DNA of 64,000 nt. Source: Apostichopus japonicus (Eukaryota > Echinodermata > Holothuroidea > Aspidochirotida > Stichopodidae). The DNA is taken from the NCBI RefSeq assembly GCF_037975245.1, contig NC_092568.1, positions 7,671,501 through 7,735,500 on the forward strand. The letters run 5' to 3'. Positions 37,901-49,630 of this stretch are shown piece after piece (positions within the stretch are counted from its first letter, which is position 1; every line of letters starts with the position of its first letter). The translations under genes were made by a program, and so were the position numbers. The notes beneath the pieces are model-generated. The model was not told the origin of the DNA and did no database searches. It saw only the letters and a list, made by a program, of their open reading frames with translations.

Positions 37901-39206
37901 CAGGGGCGTATCCAGGGGGGCGCAACAGGCGCGCGCCCCCCCCCTATTGGCCGTCACCAAAAAAAAAAAAAGTTTAGCAAAAAAAAAAAAAAAAAATTGA
38001 TGACGACCTTTATGTGAGATGTCGGTGATCGCTCAACCCCCCCCCCCCCCTCCCATATGCTTAACTTTTTGTTTGCCAAAAAAAGGTTCTGGCGAAGTTC
38101 GGCGGCATTATAGTTTTAGAAACATAGATGGTAATTGTGTTTGTATTATCACTATAAACACTAAATGACATGCCAGCCATACTAAATTGTGCATTATGTG
38201 TCCATATTTACTGGAAATGTTGCTCATTATTAAGGTCGAAAAATGGATCACATATGGCCATGGGCGGCGATCCTGGGTGGAGGGGGGATATATCCCCCCC
38301 ATGAAAATGGGTGGAGGGGATGTAATGCACCATATCCCCCCCCCACCAAATGCCAGGGATAAGAATATTTTCATGCCTACATTTATGCATCTTCGTTAAT
38401 GTACGGCTCTTTTTTAGCTTCATTTCTCGCCTACCATAAACGCAGTGCGATCTTTTCAAATAAAGCGTCTTTATAAAGCAAAAATAGTTGACTGTAGGCT
38501 TCATTGGCCCTATAACAACAAAATGTATTATTGCGCCCACGGTATTGATATAGTACATATATGCACCCTCATAGTATTCATAGGCCCTATAGTAGCCTAC
38601 ACACGTACATGTTCCCTCGAACAGCTGAGAATCTCATGTAACCAGGGTAATGCTTAATACACGTTTCACCTGGATGCCCTAGCAATCGGTACCTAGGAAT
38701 GTAACTATGTGTAATTGTGTATTGCATGTGTATAGGCCTATAATAGCCTGCATGAGGCCATTTTCTTCATCGAATAATATAACAGAGCTCTCGAACATTC
38801 TAACGTTGCGCCTGAAACAAGATTGACAGGGGCAATTTTCCCAAAATAACACCCGAAATTAAAAAAAAAATGTATTTTGGATCCTGATTATGAGATATTT
38901 CGGACATGACATCCCTATTTTAAAGTTGGGTATATGCCGCTTGGAAACCTCGGGAAGTGCCGTTTCCGGCCATCTAGAGGGTTTGTTAATCCCAAAATTT
39001 CTTGTACGCTTCGCGCCAAAAGGTGGCGCTACGCTTAGATAGTCAACAAGGTAATATCCCCCCCCCCCCACTCGGAAGTACGGATCGCCGCCCATGCATA
39101 TGACACCATTTTGCATTTCAGCCCTTCTTTGAAAGCAAAAATTGTACACCCCTCCCCTTAGACCCATCCCCCAGGATGGCGATCATTCATCCTGGATACG
39201 CCCCTG
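37901..39206. mobile_element. Non-autonomous hAT-like element with 5-bp target duplication
   Basis: Perfect 16-bp terminal inverted repeats: CAGGGGCGTATCCAGG at 37,901-37,916 and its reverse complement at 39,191-39,206. Both ends are flanked by TTGCG (37,896-37,900 and 39,207-39,211). No transposase is visible. About 840 bp of its length is a second element. The CAGGGGCG terminus is typical of hAT-type elements, and some hAT groups make 5-bp duplications; the family is inferred. Confidence 0.75.
38259..39096. mobile_element. Nested element with 15-bp inverted ends and 8-bp duplication
   Basis: CATGGGCGGCGATCC at 38,259-38,273 is matched by its exact reverse complement at 39,082-39,096. Further inside, both ends carry a G-run followed by ATAT in inverted order. 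Flanks are CATATGGC and CATATGAC, an 8-bp duplication with one mismatch, the length expected of hAT insertions. It lies wholly inside the 37,901-39,206 element. No transposase frame. Confidence 0.7.
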
Positions 39207-39399
39207 TTGCGGACGGGTTTTATATTTCCCTTTTTTTTTTCAATTTAATAAGAAAACGTTCGGGAATTGTTAGTCGGTAGGATTGATCAGTGTTTTAGGG
39301 GATAGGTTTGATAGATTTTTATGGAGACCGATTCCCCTTTGTTTTGTAACATTAAATTAATACTATGTAGAACTAGATAGACACCTAACTGCTGTGAAC

Positions 39400-39960
39400 A
39401 ATAACCTTCATCAGGGGCGGGATTTGAGTTGTGAAAGTGGGGGCAACCCTGCCAGCAAGTCTATATAAGCGGAGCGCCACCATCAGTTGGCGCGGAGCGT
39501 ACAATAAATTTGTTGGCTTTACAAACCCTCCAGATGGCCGGAAACGGCACTTCCCGAGTGCTCTAAGCTGCATGTACCCATCCTTGAAATATGGATCTCA
39601 TGTCTGCAATTGTATCTAGAGAGTTAATTATCGTTTAAAAATTTGAAGAGGATAGATAGTAGAATATATGGTCAGATGGTGATGTACAACTTTTGTTATA
39701 CGTCACTATCTAAGTGGAGTGCCATCATCGGTTGGCAAGGAGCGTCGAAATTTTTGATGAAAGGTACCCTTAGATCGGTCAAATTAACACCCATATAGGC
39801 TTTAAATTGCATCTTAACAATTAATGAACATGTAAATTTAGGGAGGACGGATAGAAGAACTTATATGGTGATGTACAACTGAAGCTTATACGTCACTATT
39901 TAGGCGGTGTACCACCATCAGTTGGCGCGGCGCGTCGAAATTCAAGCAAAAAGGAAATCC
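39400..39960. repeat. Three diverged repeats sharing a GC-rich hairpin-like motif
   Basis: The phrase GCCACCATCAGTTGGCGCGG and close variants recur at about 39,475, 39,720 and 39,910. The stretch TGGTGATGTACAACT...ATACGTCACTAT occurs twice (about 39,675 and 39,865). Part of it (39,520-39,560) is the inverted homologue of 38,945-38,985 inside the nested element, so this is probably a related element in the opposite orientation. Ends could not be fixed. Confidence 0.5.
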
Positions 39961-41371
39961 AAGATCAGCAAAAATGACACCTCTGGTAACAATAAAAGTT
40001 TCTCAGGAAAGCAATCGTGTGCAAGAAATTACTTTTTATGCAAAACCAAGCGTAAGTGTTTCATTCATCAGCGAGAATAGATCCGAAAACGTAACTCAAA
40101 GCCACACATTATTTTATCGGCCCTACCGAAACTGCCGAGTGTTGTATACTGTAACAATGGATTTAATGTGTTACTGTGTTAGTGCCAATTTGTAATTTAC
40201 ATTATTCGATTTACATGCATCATTCCAGGATTACGAACAGTAAAGAAATTACATCGGCATTGCCATTGCATATTGTTGAATGACAAGGGGGGGGGGGGTG
40301 TCATGTGTCAGTGTATTGAATTTAACTATTGATATACCCAAAAATCTGGCTTTCGTAAATCGTTTCTCTGGATTTAGTTATTCAACGCATTCAGTAGAGC
40401 AGCAACGTTAAAGACGTATTTTGGTGTTTATATATTTTATAAGTTAAATGCTTTCTTCGTGTGTGTTTGCTGGTTCATGTTTGTGCAATAGTGAAATTTG
40501 TGTAGTTTTTTTTGTGCCAAAAACAAACTATAAAATTGTTGTATTTAGTACTGTAAGTTTTCTATTTTTATATTTCGATTGTTTTACGAAGTGATGGAGT
40601 CATGGAGTCTATGTGCGACTGCGGAGTAAATAAATTGCGGTGACTTCACACCTTTTGTACGAAACCGTCCTAATTTTTCGTCTTGCCGCGACCGTTACAG
40701 TAAAACTCTAGATAGGACTTCCGTGCGTCTGTTAATTGGGAGTCTTTCTTCGTATACATTTTACCGGCGTGGAAATCTTCGGGAACTTCATTCTACCACC
40801 AGCTTCGATTAGCTCCACATTATTTGCAGCCATGAAACGGCAGATGTGTCACGGCCTCCATATTCAACCATCAATATAATTAAATATACCGGTTTGAACG
40901 ACGTTCTGGCTATACCATAAAACAGGTATTTGGTATTTTGCGGAACTGTTGAAGTAGGTTGCTATCTTCGTATCGTCGACCATCGACTAGCAATATGCAG
41001 CCAACTCTGCGAGGTTCCAGGCCTGTATCTGTAACCCTTCGTTCGTATTACCGCAAGACCGGTGTCGTTACTCTCTGAACTTTTCAGAAATATAAGGTAT
41101 AATGGTTGCAATGTAAAGGCTTAGTATTGAAATATATATATATATATATATTTGATATCCGTTTTATATCTTTCTATCTGTTTCATACTGTTAGTTTTGT
41201 GTCGTGACAGTCTAGTCTATGTAGAACTGTTTGTTGATATTGTTGTACATTAGTAAAAATAGTGTTCGGTTTGGTAGCCTTGATTTTATAACTGTGTTAT
41301 GAGTGACTGTGTGTTCGGGCCTATCATCATTATATATGGTACTTTGAGTTGAACCTTAACAATTCAGTATT

Positions 41372-41525
41372 ATGATGGACTCTGCCGATAATGAGGGCAC
41401 GGTTTCTGGAGACCAGACGTCTGGGTTTAATACTCGTCAAAGGATTTTGACTGAGAAAGGTTTTCAGTTTCAGTTAGGTCAAAAGGAGCAAACATTTAGA
41501 GGCATAATCTCTAGCATTGTCGCAC
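41372..41525 (+). pseudogene. Possible gag start of the BEL/Pao element
   Basis: An ATG frame begins about 670 bases after the putative 5' LTR, with an acidic head and then a basic/glutamine-rich helix-like piece (RQRILTEKGFQFQLGQKEQ). That style resembles the N-terminus of BEL/Pao gag proteins. Likeness fades after about 50 codons, where the sequence turns T-rich. Weak evidence; position and order relative to pol support it. Confidence 0.3.
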
Positions 41526-42419
41526 GCACTAGCGTATTTTTCTCCATTTGCCGCCCAGCGCCCGCTGGAGATTTTTTTTTTTTAAATATCATTATTTGTC
41601 GAACTTACCAATGTTATATTAAATGTAATATTTTTGGTTTTAAAATCATAAGAACACATTTACCCAACGTCAAATAAAAGTATCTTTGCAAACCGCCTCG
41701 AAATCATTGGCAAATCCATAAATGAAAGTGTGCCCCTTACTGTGAAGAACAATGTAAATTTGTATGTACGTGCATACAGCGATATGATTTTTGGTCATAA
41801 CTTCCGGGTTGCCATTTTCTTTTCGTTCGATCGGCGGCAGTCAAAGACTTAATCCCATCCCCAACATATATACGTCATTTGATAGAGAATGGAATTGTCT
41901 TTCAACAGTAGTATGGTCTAAGATAGGTTCCTATGTATTTTACATATTTTTTACATTTTAAACTTTCATTTGTTGTTTACAGGTAGGTATAAATAAGAAT
42001 TTTACAAGCCATATATTTTATTGCTTTTATTTGCTTTATTTGATATTCAAATGATTTTTCTTTCTTAAAACAACACTGAGCTGCCGCCCCTACTTTTAGT
42101 AAAAAGGTCCGTTTTTGATGATTAAGCCCCGCCTCCAAGTCTGGTTTGTAGCAGATTGGCTATGACTCATGGCAGCTACATGTTGGATATACGAAAATGG
42201 CTACCCTCGCGACCAATTTTCTGTACTGTTGACCGGTGTGAAGTTAGATACTTATTCCCCGTTCCTCGTTCGACATTCGCGAATGAGTAACTGCTACCTA
42301 TTCAGTTACGTATTCGACAATGGTCGACGTATCACCTCTGGCATGACGAAAGCTTTCTTACAAGATGTTCAACATTTGGTCGTGGTAAGAGGTTTATCTA
42401 TGGGTCATATACTCTAATG

Positions 42420-45180
42420 AATATTTAGAAGGGTACCATAATGCATCTTTTCCGGCCCGAATAGCTCTTGACCAACTAAAATGACCACCACTTCATCAGT
42501 TTCTAAATTATTGTAACGGGACCTGAAAAAATCACTCTAGGCCCTACTCAAGACTAGCACGCCTTGGACCACCTAACCAATGGGTCATAGGAATTCTTAA
42601 CACATTGTAGAAGGATACCATAATGCGGCTTGCCCGGTCCAAAGCGTGCTTGACCAATTAAAATGACCACTAAATCAACAATTTTTTAAATAAATGTAAC
42701 AGGAACTTAAATAAAAACATTTGGGCCCTAATCAAAACCAGCACGCCTTGGACCACCCAACCAATAGGTCGTATGAACTCTTAAGTCATTGTAGAAGGGT
42801 ACCATAATGCGTCTTGCCAGGTCCAAAGAGTGCTTGACCAATTTAAATGACCACTAAATCATTACTTTTTTCATGAGTGTAACAGGACCACGAAAAAGCT
42901 TTGGGCCCTAATCCATGCAGCACGCCTTGGACCACCCAACCAATGGGTCATATGAAAGCTAATGACATTGTAGAAGGGTTCCATAATGCGCCTTGCCCGG
43001 TCCAAAGAGTGCTTGACCAATTAAAATGACCACTAAATCATCACTACCTTAATGCATGTAAATGGACCTGCAAAAATCTTTAGGCACCAGTCAAGACCAG
43101 GGGCCTGTTTCACTAAACTCGACTTACGCACACAGGACTTAGTGCTGTGCGAACTCGACTTACACTAAGATGCGTCTTAGTAAAGTACTGTTTGGATCTC
43201 GGTTTCACAAAACTGTTCTCCACTAAGACGCGTCTTAACATGCTAACATTTTATTTTTGTTGACATGAACGAGGCTGTGACCTTTGACCGCGAAAAGTTT
43301 TAACAGTTCATTGCACGAACGAACTTTACAGTTGCGAGAATGGGAAAGGTAAATACCAAGTAAAATGCCTTTTATAATCACAATTTTTGGCCAAGACTTA
43401 TGTACTATTAATAGGTTGACGTCAAGTAGACGGAGAGCCTCTGAAGAAGATCCTGCTGGAACGAAGCATCAGACCAACTTACTTTTACACATTCTATTAC
43501 ACAGGCTCTTCAGTTGATAAGCAGTTTGCTAACAGTTTTGTTTCATTTTTACTTTAGCATTTAAAAAAGAAAATCAAACAAATTGTTTGATACCCATAGT
43601 AATCCCAAATTTCTTTTTCAGGCATAAGTTTCAGCAGGTGTTGGGTGAGGGTAGGGATGGGAGGTTTTGAGTGGAGGGTGGGCTTATAGCTGGGAGTTAT
43701 GGGTAGGGAAAGGTTGGAAAATTGTGGCAAGGGGCAGGTGGTTTTGAATGTGGAGACATATCTTTATGTATATTTTCAAAGTTAAGCAGGGAGTGCACTA
43801 CTCGTTAAGCCATAAAGGTTTTTTTTAGAACACTTCCTTTCACAACTCTTTGTATTTGTTTTTATTATTATCATTACCTGAATTTTGTGATAAAACAAAT
43901 AAATACATTAGCAGGTTAAAATTGGCGCCAATGCGATCACATGACTAGAAATACACTGAGATCAGTTCCTAAGTCTCGTCCATACGAGACGTAGACTAAG
44001 TCCCGTTATGCTACTTAGTGAAGAGTGGACTAAGTCTTGTACGCGACTTAGTGATCTTTGTGAAACCGGCACTAAGTCCTATTCACTAAGATGCGTCTTA
44101 AGACCACTAAGACGCGACTTAGTGCTTTGTGAAACAGGCCCCACCACGCCTTGGACCACCCAACCAATGGGTCATAGGAAGTCCAAGGACATTGTAGAAG
44201 GGTACCATGATGCGTCTTGTCCGGTCCAAAGAGTGTTTGAGCAATTAAAATGACCACTAAATCATTACTTCTTCTATGGCTGAAACGGGACCACGAAAAA
44301 GCTTTGGGCCCTAATCCATGCAGCACGCCTTGGACCATCCAACCAATAGGTCATATGAACGCTAATGACATTGTAGAAGGGTTCCATAATGCGCTTTGCC
44401 CGTTCCAAAGAGTGCTTGAGCAATTAAACTGACCACTAAATCAACACTACCTTAATGTATGTAAATGGACCTGCAAAAATCTTTAGGCCCCAGTCAAGAC
44501 CAGCACGCCTTGGACCACCTAACCAATGGGTCATAGGAATTCCAAGGACGTTGTAGAAGGGTACCATAATGCGTCTTGCCCGGTCCAAAGAGTGCTTGAC
44601 CAATTTAAATGACCACAAAATAATTACTTCTTCAGTGACTGAAATGGGACCACGAAAAAGCTTTGGGACCTCATCCATGCAGCACGCCTTGGACCACCCA
44701 ACCAATGGGTCATATGAACGCTACTGACAATGTAGAAGGGTTCCATAATGTGTCTTGCCCGGTCCAAAGAGTGCTTGACCAATTTAAATGACCACTAAAT
44801 CATCACTGCGTTAATGTATGTAAATGGACCTGCAAAAATCTTTAGGCCCCAGTCAAGACCAGCACGCCTTGGACCACCCCAAGACCAGCACGCCTTGGAC
44901 CACCCAACCAATGGGTCATAGGAATTCCAAGGACGTTGTAGAAGGGTACCACAATGCGTCTTGCCCGGTCCAAAGAGTGCTTGACCAATTAAACTGACCA
45001 CTAAACCATCACTACGTTAATGCATGTAAATGGACCTGCAAAAGTCTTTAGGCCTCAGTCAAGACCAGCACGCCTTGGACCACCCCAAGACCAGCACGCC
45101 TTGGACCACCTAACCAATTGGTCATAGGAAGTCAAAGGACATTGTAGAAGGGTACCATAATGCGTCTTGCCCGGTCCAAA
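42420..45180. repeat. ~180-bp satellite with alternating A/B units
   Basis: Units recur with the phrase TAGAAGGGTACCATAATGCG at about 42,610, 42,793, 42,972, 44,190, 44,373, 44,555, 44,732, 44,938 and 45,143. Odd and even units differ consistently: type A has GGTACC and the AAAAAGCTTTGGGCCC end, type B has GGTTCC and the AAAAATCTTTAGGC end. This makes a dimeric ~365-bp higher-order period. A short extra duplication of CCAAGACCAGCACGCCTTGG occurs near 44,878 and 45,085. Reading frames on both strands here are repeat artefacts. Confidence 0.85.
43100..44142. mobile_element. 1,043-bp TIR element inserted in the satellite
   Basis: It starts GGGGCCTGTTTCAC and ends GTGAAACAGGCCCC, a 14-bp perfect inverted repeat with imperfect extension. 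It interrupts the satellite in the phrase CAAGACCA/CACGCC. Both ends carry many short motifs of the ACTAAGACGCGTCTTA and GACTTAGTG type in both directions, so the subterminal regions fold extensively. No transposase frame. A target duplication of ACCA is possible but not certain. Family not assigned. Confidence 0.75.
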
Positions 45181-46490
45181 GTCTTGATTAGGGCCTCAAG
45201 TGATTTTTTCAGGTCCCGTTACATTAATTTAAGAACTGATGAAGTAGTGGTCATTTTAGTTGGTCAAGAACTAGTTGGACCTTGCAAGATGCATTATGGT
45301 ACCCTTCTTCATAGTCATTAGAGTTCATATGACCCATGGGCCATAGATAAACCTCTTTCCACGACCAAATGTTGAACATCTTGTTAGAAAGCTTTTGTCT
45401 TGCCAGAGGTGTTACGTCGATACCATTGTCGAATACGTAACTGAATAGATAACTCAGTTACTCATTCGCGAATGTCGAACGAGGAACGGGGAATAAGTAT
45501 CTAACTTCACACCGGTGTACTGTTGTTAGATACTACCACTGATCTACACTAACTAGATAGGCCGCGCGGCTCCGTGTGTGAAGCGGCCGGACGTGACTCA
45601 GCGGCCATGTTGGGATATTCAAAACATCACCGCGCACATACAGTGCATACGTTGCTATGTCGGTCGGTGGCCGAGAAGGTGATGCAAAGAGAGGCCAAGG
45701 AAGGAAAGTGAATGTCGCAGAAACAATCCTTATTTTTCAAGGAAGTGAAGTTGAACATTTGAACTCTAGAGGAATATTTGTTATGCCAGACTAAAATGTC
45801 AAATATGCCTATTTTCCGTGCAGGAAAAGATATGGAATGGGTCGTCTGTACAGAGACAGACGCTGCAAGTTGAATGCAATACAAAGTCTATGGGATACGT
45901 CGGACTAGGAACTTGAGAGGCATCCCTTCCTCAATGGTTAGGGACTTTTAATTTCAAGAAAAATGTTAAGTATTTCTTCTAAATTCACTTCAAATTGGGG
46001 GAAAGAATTTCATAACTGGACGAGGCTACACCATCCATGCACAAACTATATGTAGGCTACCGGTATCTAGTATTGGGAAGGGCAAATATTAAATTTTTAG
46101 GTAGCTCGCAGGGTTACAAAAATTTAGTTTATTTCCATCTAGAAACTAAAAATGGAAGTTCCATGATAAATAAAAAAAATTAGGAGGGAAAAATTCCATG
46201 TGTTCTCAGGAAAACCTTGTCGTATAGGGTTTGTGCATGAGGCTGGGGTCTTAAGGCAGTGTCCAGAAGTGGAATTCCTTTCAGAAAACCTTAGTGTCCA
46301 ATTTGGGGATATGGAATTAACACAATCATCTACGGGTCATTATTTTTGTACATGTATTAATTTTTTTAAAGTAAATGCAGACAAACAACTCTTTATAGTT
46401 CATATGCACAGTCTGTTATATCTTTGCTGCAACAGCAATTTATTTAGCAGTTCTCAACAATTTCCAGTTAAAATCTTTATATTCGAATAT

Positions 46491-46510
46491 AAGCTGAGGA
46501 TCCTCAGCTT
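46491..46510. repeat. Perfect 20-bp palindrome
   Basis: AAGCTGAGGATCCTCAGCTT reads the same on both strands. It lies in a stretch (45,530-47,040) where I recognise no gene; a 141-codon frame spans it but shows no domain I know and may be chance. Confidence 0.6.
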
Positions 46511-47044
46511 TTTACAGGTTGGTTCCCACAGTGACATACATGTAAGTAATGCCCTAGTACATACATGTAGTAATATACAGCAGGGAAATTTCAGCAACGG
46601 AAAAATACATTTTCTACTGGTTTAAAAATGAAATAAAAACTTGCGGAGTCTTTTTAGAATACTAATTTTAATAAATATGCAAAGATACATTTGATGGCCC
46701 TATAACATTTAATACTTAATTGACAGTGTTCTCCACGGGCCAACATTAACAGGGCACACTGTACAGCTTTAGTACTGTGTTTGAATGTTAGTGGAATTTT
46801 GTGCAATATGAACGTGATATAGATTTCTACACCACAAATTCTGATTGAAAATCAACATTTAAAAGGGCCACCCTGCTGAAAGTGGCTGCGGAGAACTCTG
46901 ACGATCAATCTATGTCATTTTAACAACGTCTGAACAATTTGCTTTGAATAACAGTTAAATTTAAGCAGATTTGTCAGTTCTCATGAAACACTAGTTCACT
47001 ACGGAAGCTTAATAAAATCTGCATGTTTCCATGTTACCAAGATA

Positions 47045-47201
47045 CAGGCCTGGAATTTCACGGAGGCCACGGCCTCTGTTGCCCTGGTCTTGGCCTTGGT
47101 GCCCCTTAAAAAAATCCCATTGATTTTGACATTTTGCTATGAAAGTGCCCTTTGCAAATTGAAAACGGCCTTGCCCTCTCGAAGATGAAATTCCAGGCCT
47201 G
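47045..47201. mobile_element. 157-bp MITE with 6-bp target duplication
   Basis: CAGGCCTGGAATTTCA at the left end is matched by its exact reverse complement at the right end (16 bp). AAGATA flanks both sides (47,039-47,044 and 47,202-47,207). No coding capacity. The CAGG terminus suggests a hAT-type parent with 6-bp duplications; inferred. Confidence 0.75.
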
Positions 47202-47589
47202 AAGATAGGTTTGTGACTGTAACCATGATAAGTTTACATCATACCGTATTGTTGAAACAAGATATGTCAAGATACAGAAAACGGAGATATTTTTACAGCA
47301 CATCTCAGTTTATGTTGAACACCGAGATATTTATCTTGGAAAATGTGGTCTGTCAATTATGTTTCTGTAGTTTACTGATGGATGAACAAATTAAATAAGT
47401 TTTGACATTCGCTTCCGCATTTTGGGTCGTGCAACAGAGGCTGTCATCTGCTTCCCTAAATGGAACAGCTTGATTTTAGAGTAGCATGATGATACAAGCT
47501 TTACGAGAGAGTGTACATGATTATCATTTACTGTGGTGTGAAATTGGTGATTATGTAACTCAGGAAAAAGATTACGGTGTGAACAGTTA

Positions 47590-49630
47590 TTGAGAACAGA
47601 TGATGCTATTGCTGCTGAGACACCAAGACCTTGTGGAAGTTTTCCATCAGAAATGTTGGCAAGTCTTTGGAAACACTTTCTGTTTCCATGCACACACTGT
47701 GATGTAGCAGGTTTTGTGAATCGAAGCTTTTATGTGGATGATGGTCTCCAATCTGTTGATACAGTTAATAGAGCTGTAGACCTCATTTCTCGAACGAAAC
47801 AAATGCTACATAAAGGGCGGCGTTAACTTCACCAAAATTAAGTGTAATTCCAATTCTGTGTTGCGATCAATTCCTGAGGAAGATCTTGCGGTTGCTTCTG
47901 GGCATTTAGATCTCTCCTCAAATGCAACTCATTTGGATCGGGTTCTTGGAGTACAATGGTGTATTGAATCAGATAGATTTCAATTTAAGATAACACTTAG
48001 TGATAGCCCTTTGACACGGCGTGGTATCCTTTCTACGATTGCTTCGGTGTATGACCCGTTTGGGTTTATAACTCCAGTTGTGCTTCCAGGAAAGCAAATC
48101 TTACAGCAATTATGTTATGATCATTTACATTAGGATAGAACCTTGCCAGATGAGCTACACAGTAAGTGGGAAAAGTGGAGGATGGGTTTATCTGAGTTAG
48201 AAACCATCAGAATTGATAAGTGTTTTAAGCCTGTTGAACTTGGCACCGTTACAAAGCGAACTGCATCATTTCTGTGATGCTAGCACCATTGGGTATGGTT
48301 ACTGTTCTTACCCGCGCATGATTAATCGTGAAGGTAAAGTTCATTGTAGATTCGTTTTTGGAAAGTCTAGGGTTGTTCCCCGTAGGCCTGTTACAGTACC
48401 ACGCCTAGAGCTGACTGCAGCTGTATTGTCGGTAAAGATCAGTGCCTTGTTGAAACAAGAGTTGGAGTACAATTTTATCAATGAATATTTCTGGTCTGAT
48501 AGTCAGGGAGTCCTTGGGTATATCAATAATGATGTCAATTAAGGACATCAAGCTGGTTTAGAGGGCCAGAGATGTTATGGGAAAGTCAACTCCCACTGGT
48601 TAAGCACGTTACAAGCCTTGAGGTCTTTGACCATGACCCAGAGGTTAAATGTTGCCAGGTAGCATTTTCCAGTGTCAAATGCTCTAATCATCTGGAAGCA
48701 GATCGTTTAAGCTCCCTTTCGATTTGTTTTAAAGCAAGGAAAGCTATTGCATTATGCCTTTGGCTAAAGGCTATGCTTTAGGCTAAGGCTAGTAAAGCCC
48801 TCCTTCCGGTTAGGGAGCTTAATGTAGATTCTTTGTTTGAAGCCGAGATTGAAATACTGCGAATAGTTCAGTCCTTTGCATTTCAGGAAGAGCTTCAAAT
48901 CCTTCGGACATTGAGTAGTGATCCAGTACAATGCTTAAAGAAAGGCAGTCCACTCTATGCTCTAGATCCTTTTTTGGATGAAAATGGTGTTATTCGGGTT
49001 GGTGGTCGTATATCTAAATCTAGCTTCGAATTTAAAGTGAAGCATTCTGTAATTATTCCTAAGTTATGCCATGTTGCAGAGCTCCTTGTGAGACATTTTC
49101 ATGAGTTAGTTGCCCACCGAGGTAGAGTTTTAACTTCAAACGAAATTAGGGCAAATGGTTATTGGATCATTGGTGGTAGTTTTTTAATTGGTAAAGTGAT
49201 ATACAAATGTGTTACTTGTAGACGGCTTCGTGGTAGTTTGGGTCAACAGAAAATGTCAGACTTACCGGTTGATCGAGTGGAGTCTAGTCCACCCTTTACA
49301 TATTGTGATGTAGATTGTTTTGGTCCCTGGCTTGTAAAGGAAGGTCGTAAGGAGTTAAAGAGGTATGGCGTGTAATTTACGTGTATGGCCTCAGGGGCGG
49401 TACACCTAGAAGTAGCTAATTCATTAACCATCGACTATTTTTTGAATGCACTACGACGCTTTCAAGCTATACGTGGCCCTGTAAGACAATTGCGTTGTGA
49501 TCAGGGCACTAATTTCGTAGGGGCAAATAACGAATTGTTAGCTGCATTAAAGGAAATAAATCAAGGTGTTGTAAGTAAAAGGTTGCTAGAGCTGGGTTTT
49601 GATTATATTGAATTTAAGTTTGCCACGACC
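47590..49630 (+). pseudogene. BEL/Pao pol remnant: RT, RNase H, integrase
   Basis: Frames in order along the + strand carry, first, an RT C-terminal part with the catalytic FYVDDG box at about 47,728-47,746. A frameshift follows near 47,818 and a stop near 48,131 in the place of a Trp. RNase H shows CDAST (about 48,274), RLELTAA (about 48,404) and SDSQ (about 48,497). Linker, zinc-binding (HFHELVAH and CVTC) and integrase parts span 48,830-49,620, with aspartates in DVDCFGPW and RCDQGTNFVG. A TAA at about 49,372 breaks the integrase, and the third catalytic acidic residue is beyond the deletion. It is inactive. The upstream RT core is not recognisable. Confidence 0.85.

Larger units (their letters stand above)
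42232..45516. mobile_element. Foldback-type element with ~330-bp inverted ends and 9-bp duplication
   Basis: The left end (42,232-42,554) and right end (45,181-45,516) are long inverted repeats, near-identical apart from small indels, starting ACCGGTGTGAAGTTAGATAC when read inward. Both flanks carry the perfect 9-bp direct repeat GTACTGTTG (42,223-42,231 and 45,517-45,525). The interior is an array of about 180-bp tandem repeats and has no transposase. A 9-bp duplication with long inverted ends and internal satellite fits foldback or MULE-type non-autonomous elements. The innermost ~130 bp of each inverted end is itself one satellite unit. Confidence 0.85.

Noticed and set aside
42169-45001. 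Several 60-90 codon frames on both strands that resemble each other
   Set aside because: They arise from the 180-bp satellite and its inverted ends; no domain, and the similarity follows the DNA repeat.
45530-45610. Phrase similar to 42,150-42,200 (GACTCA..GGC..CATGTTGGATAT type) on both sides of the foldback element
   Set aside because: Only short gapped similarity; the true target duplication is the 9-bp GTACTGTTG, so this is probably chance or an older duplication.
46200-46625. A 141-codon open frame
   Set aside because: Longest non-assigned frame in its area, but no signal, domain or splice pattern, and surrounding DNA is transposon-derived; could be chance.
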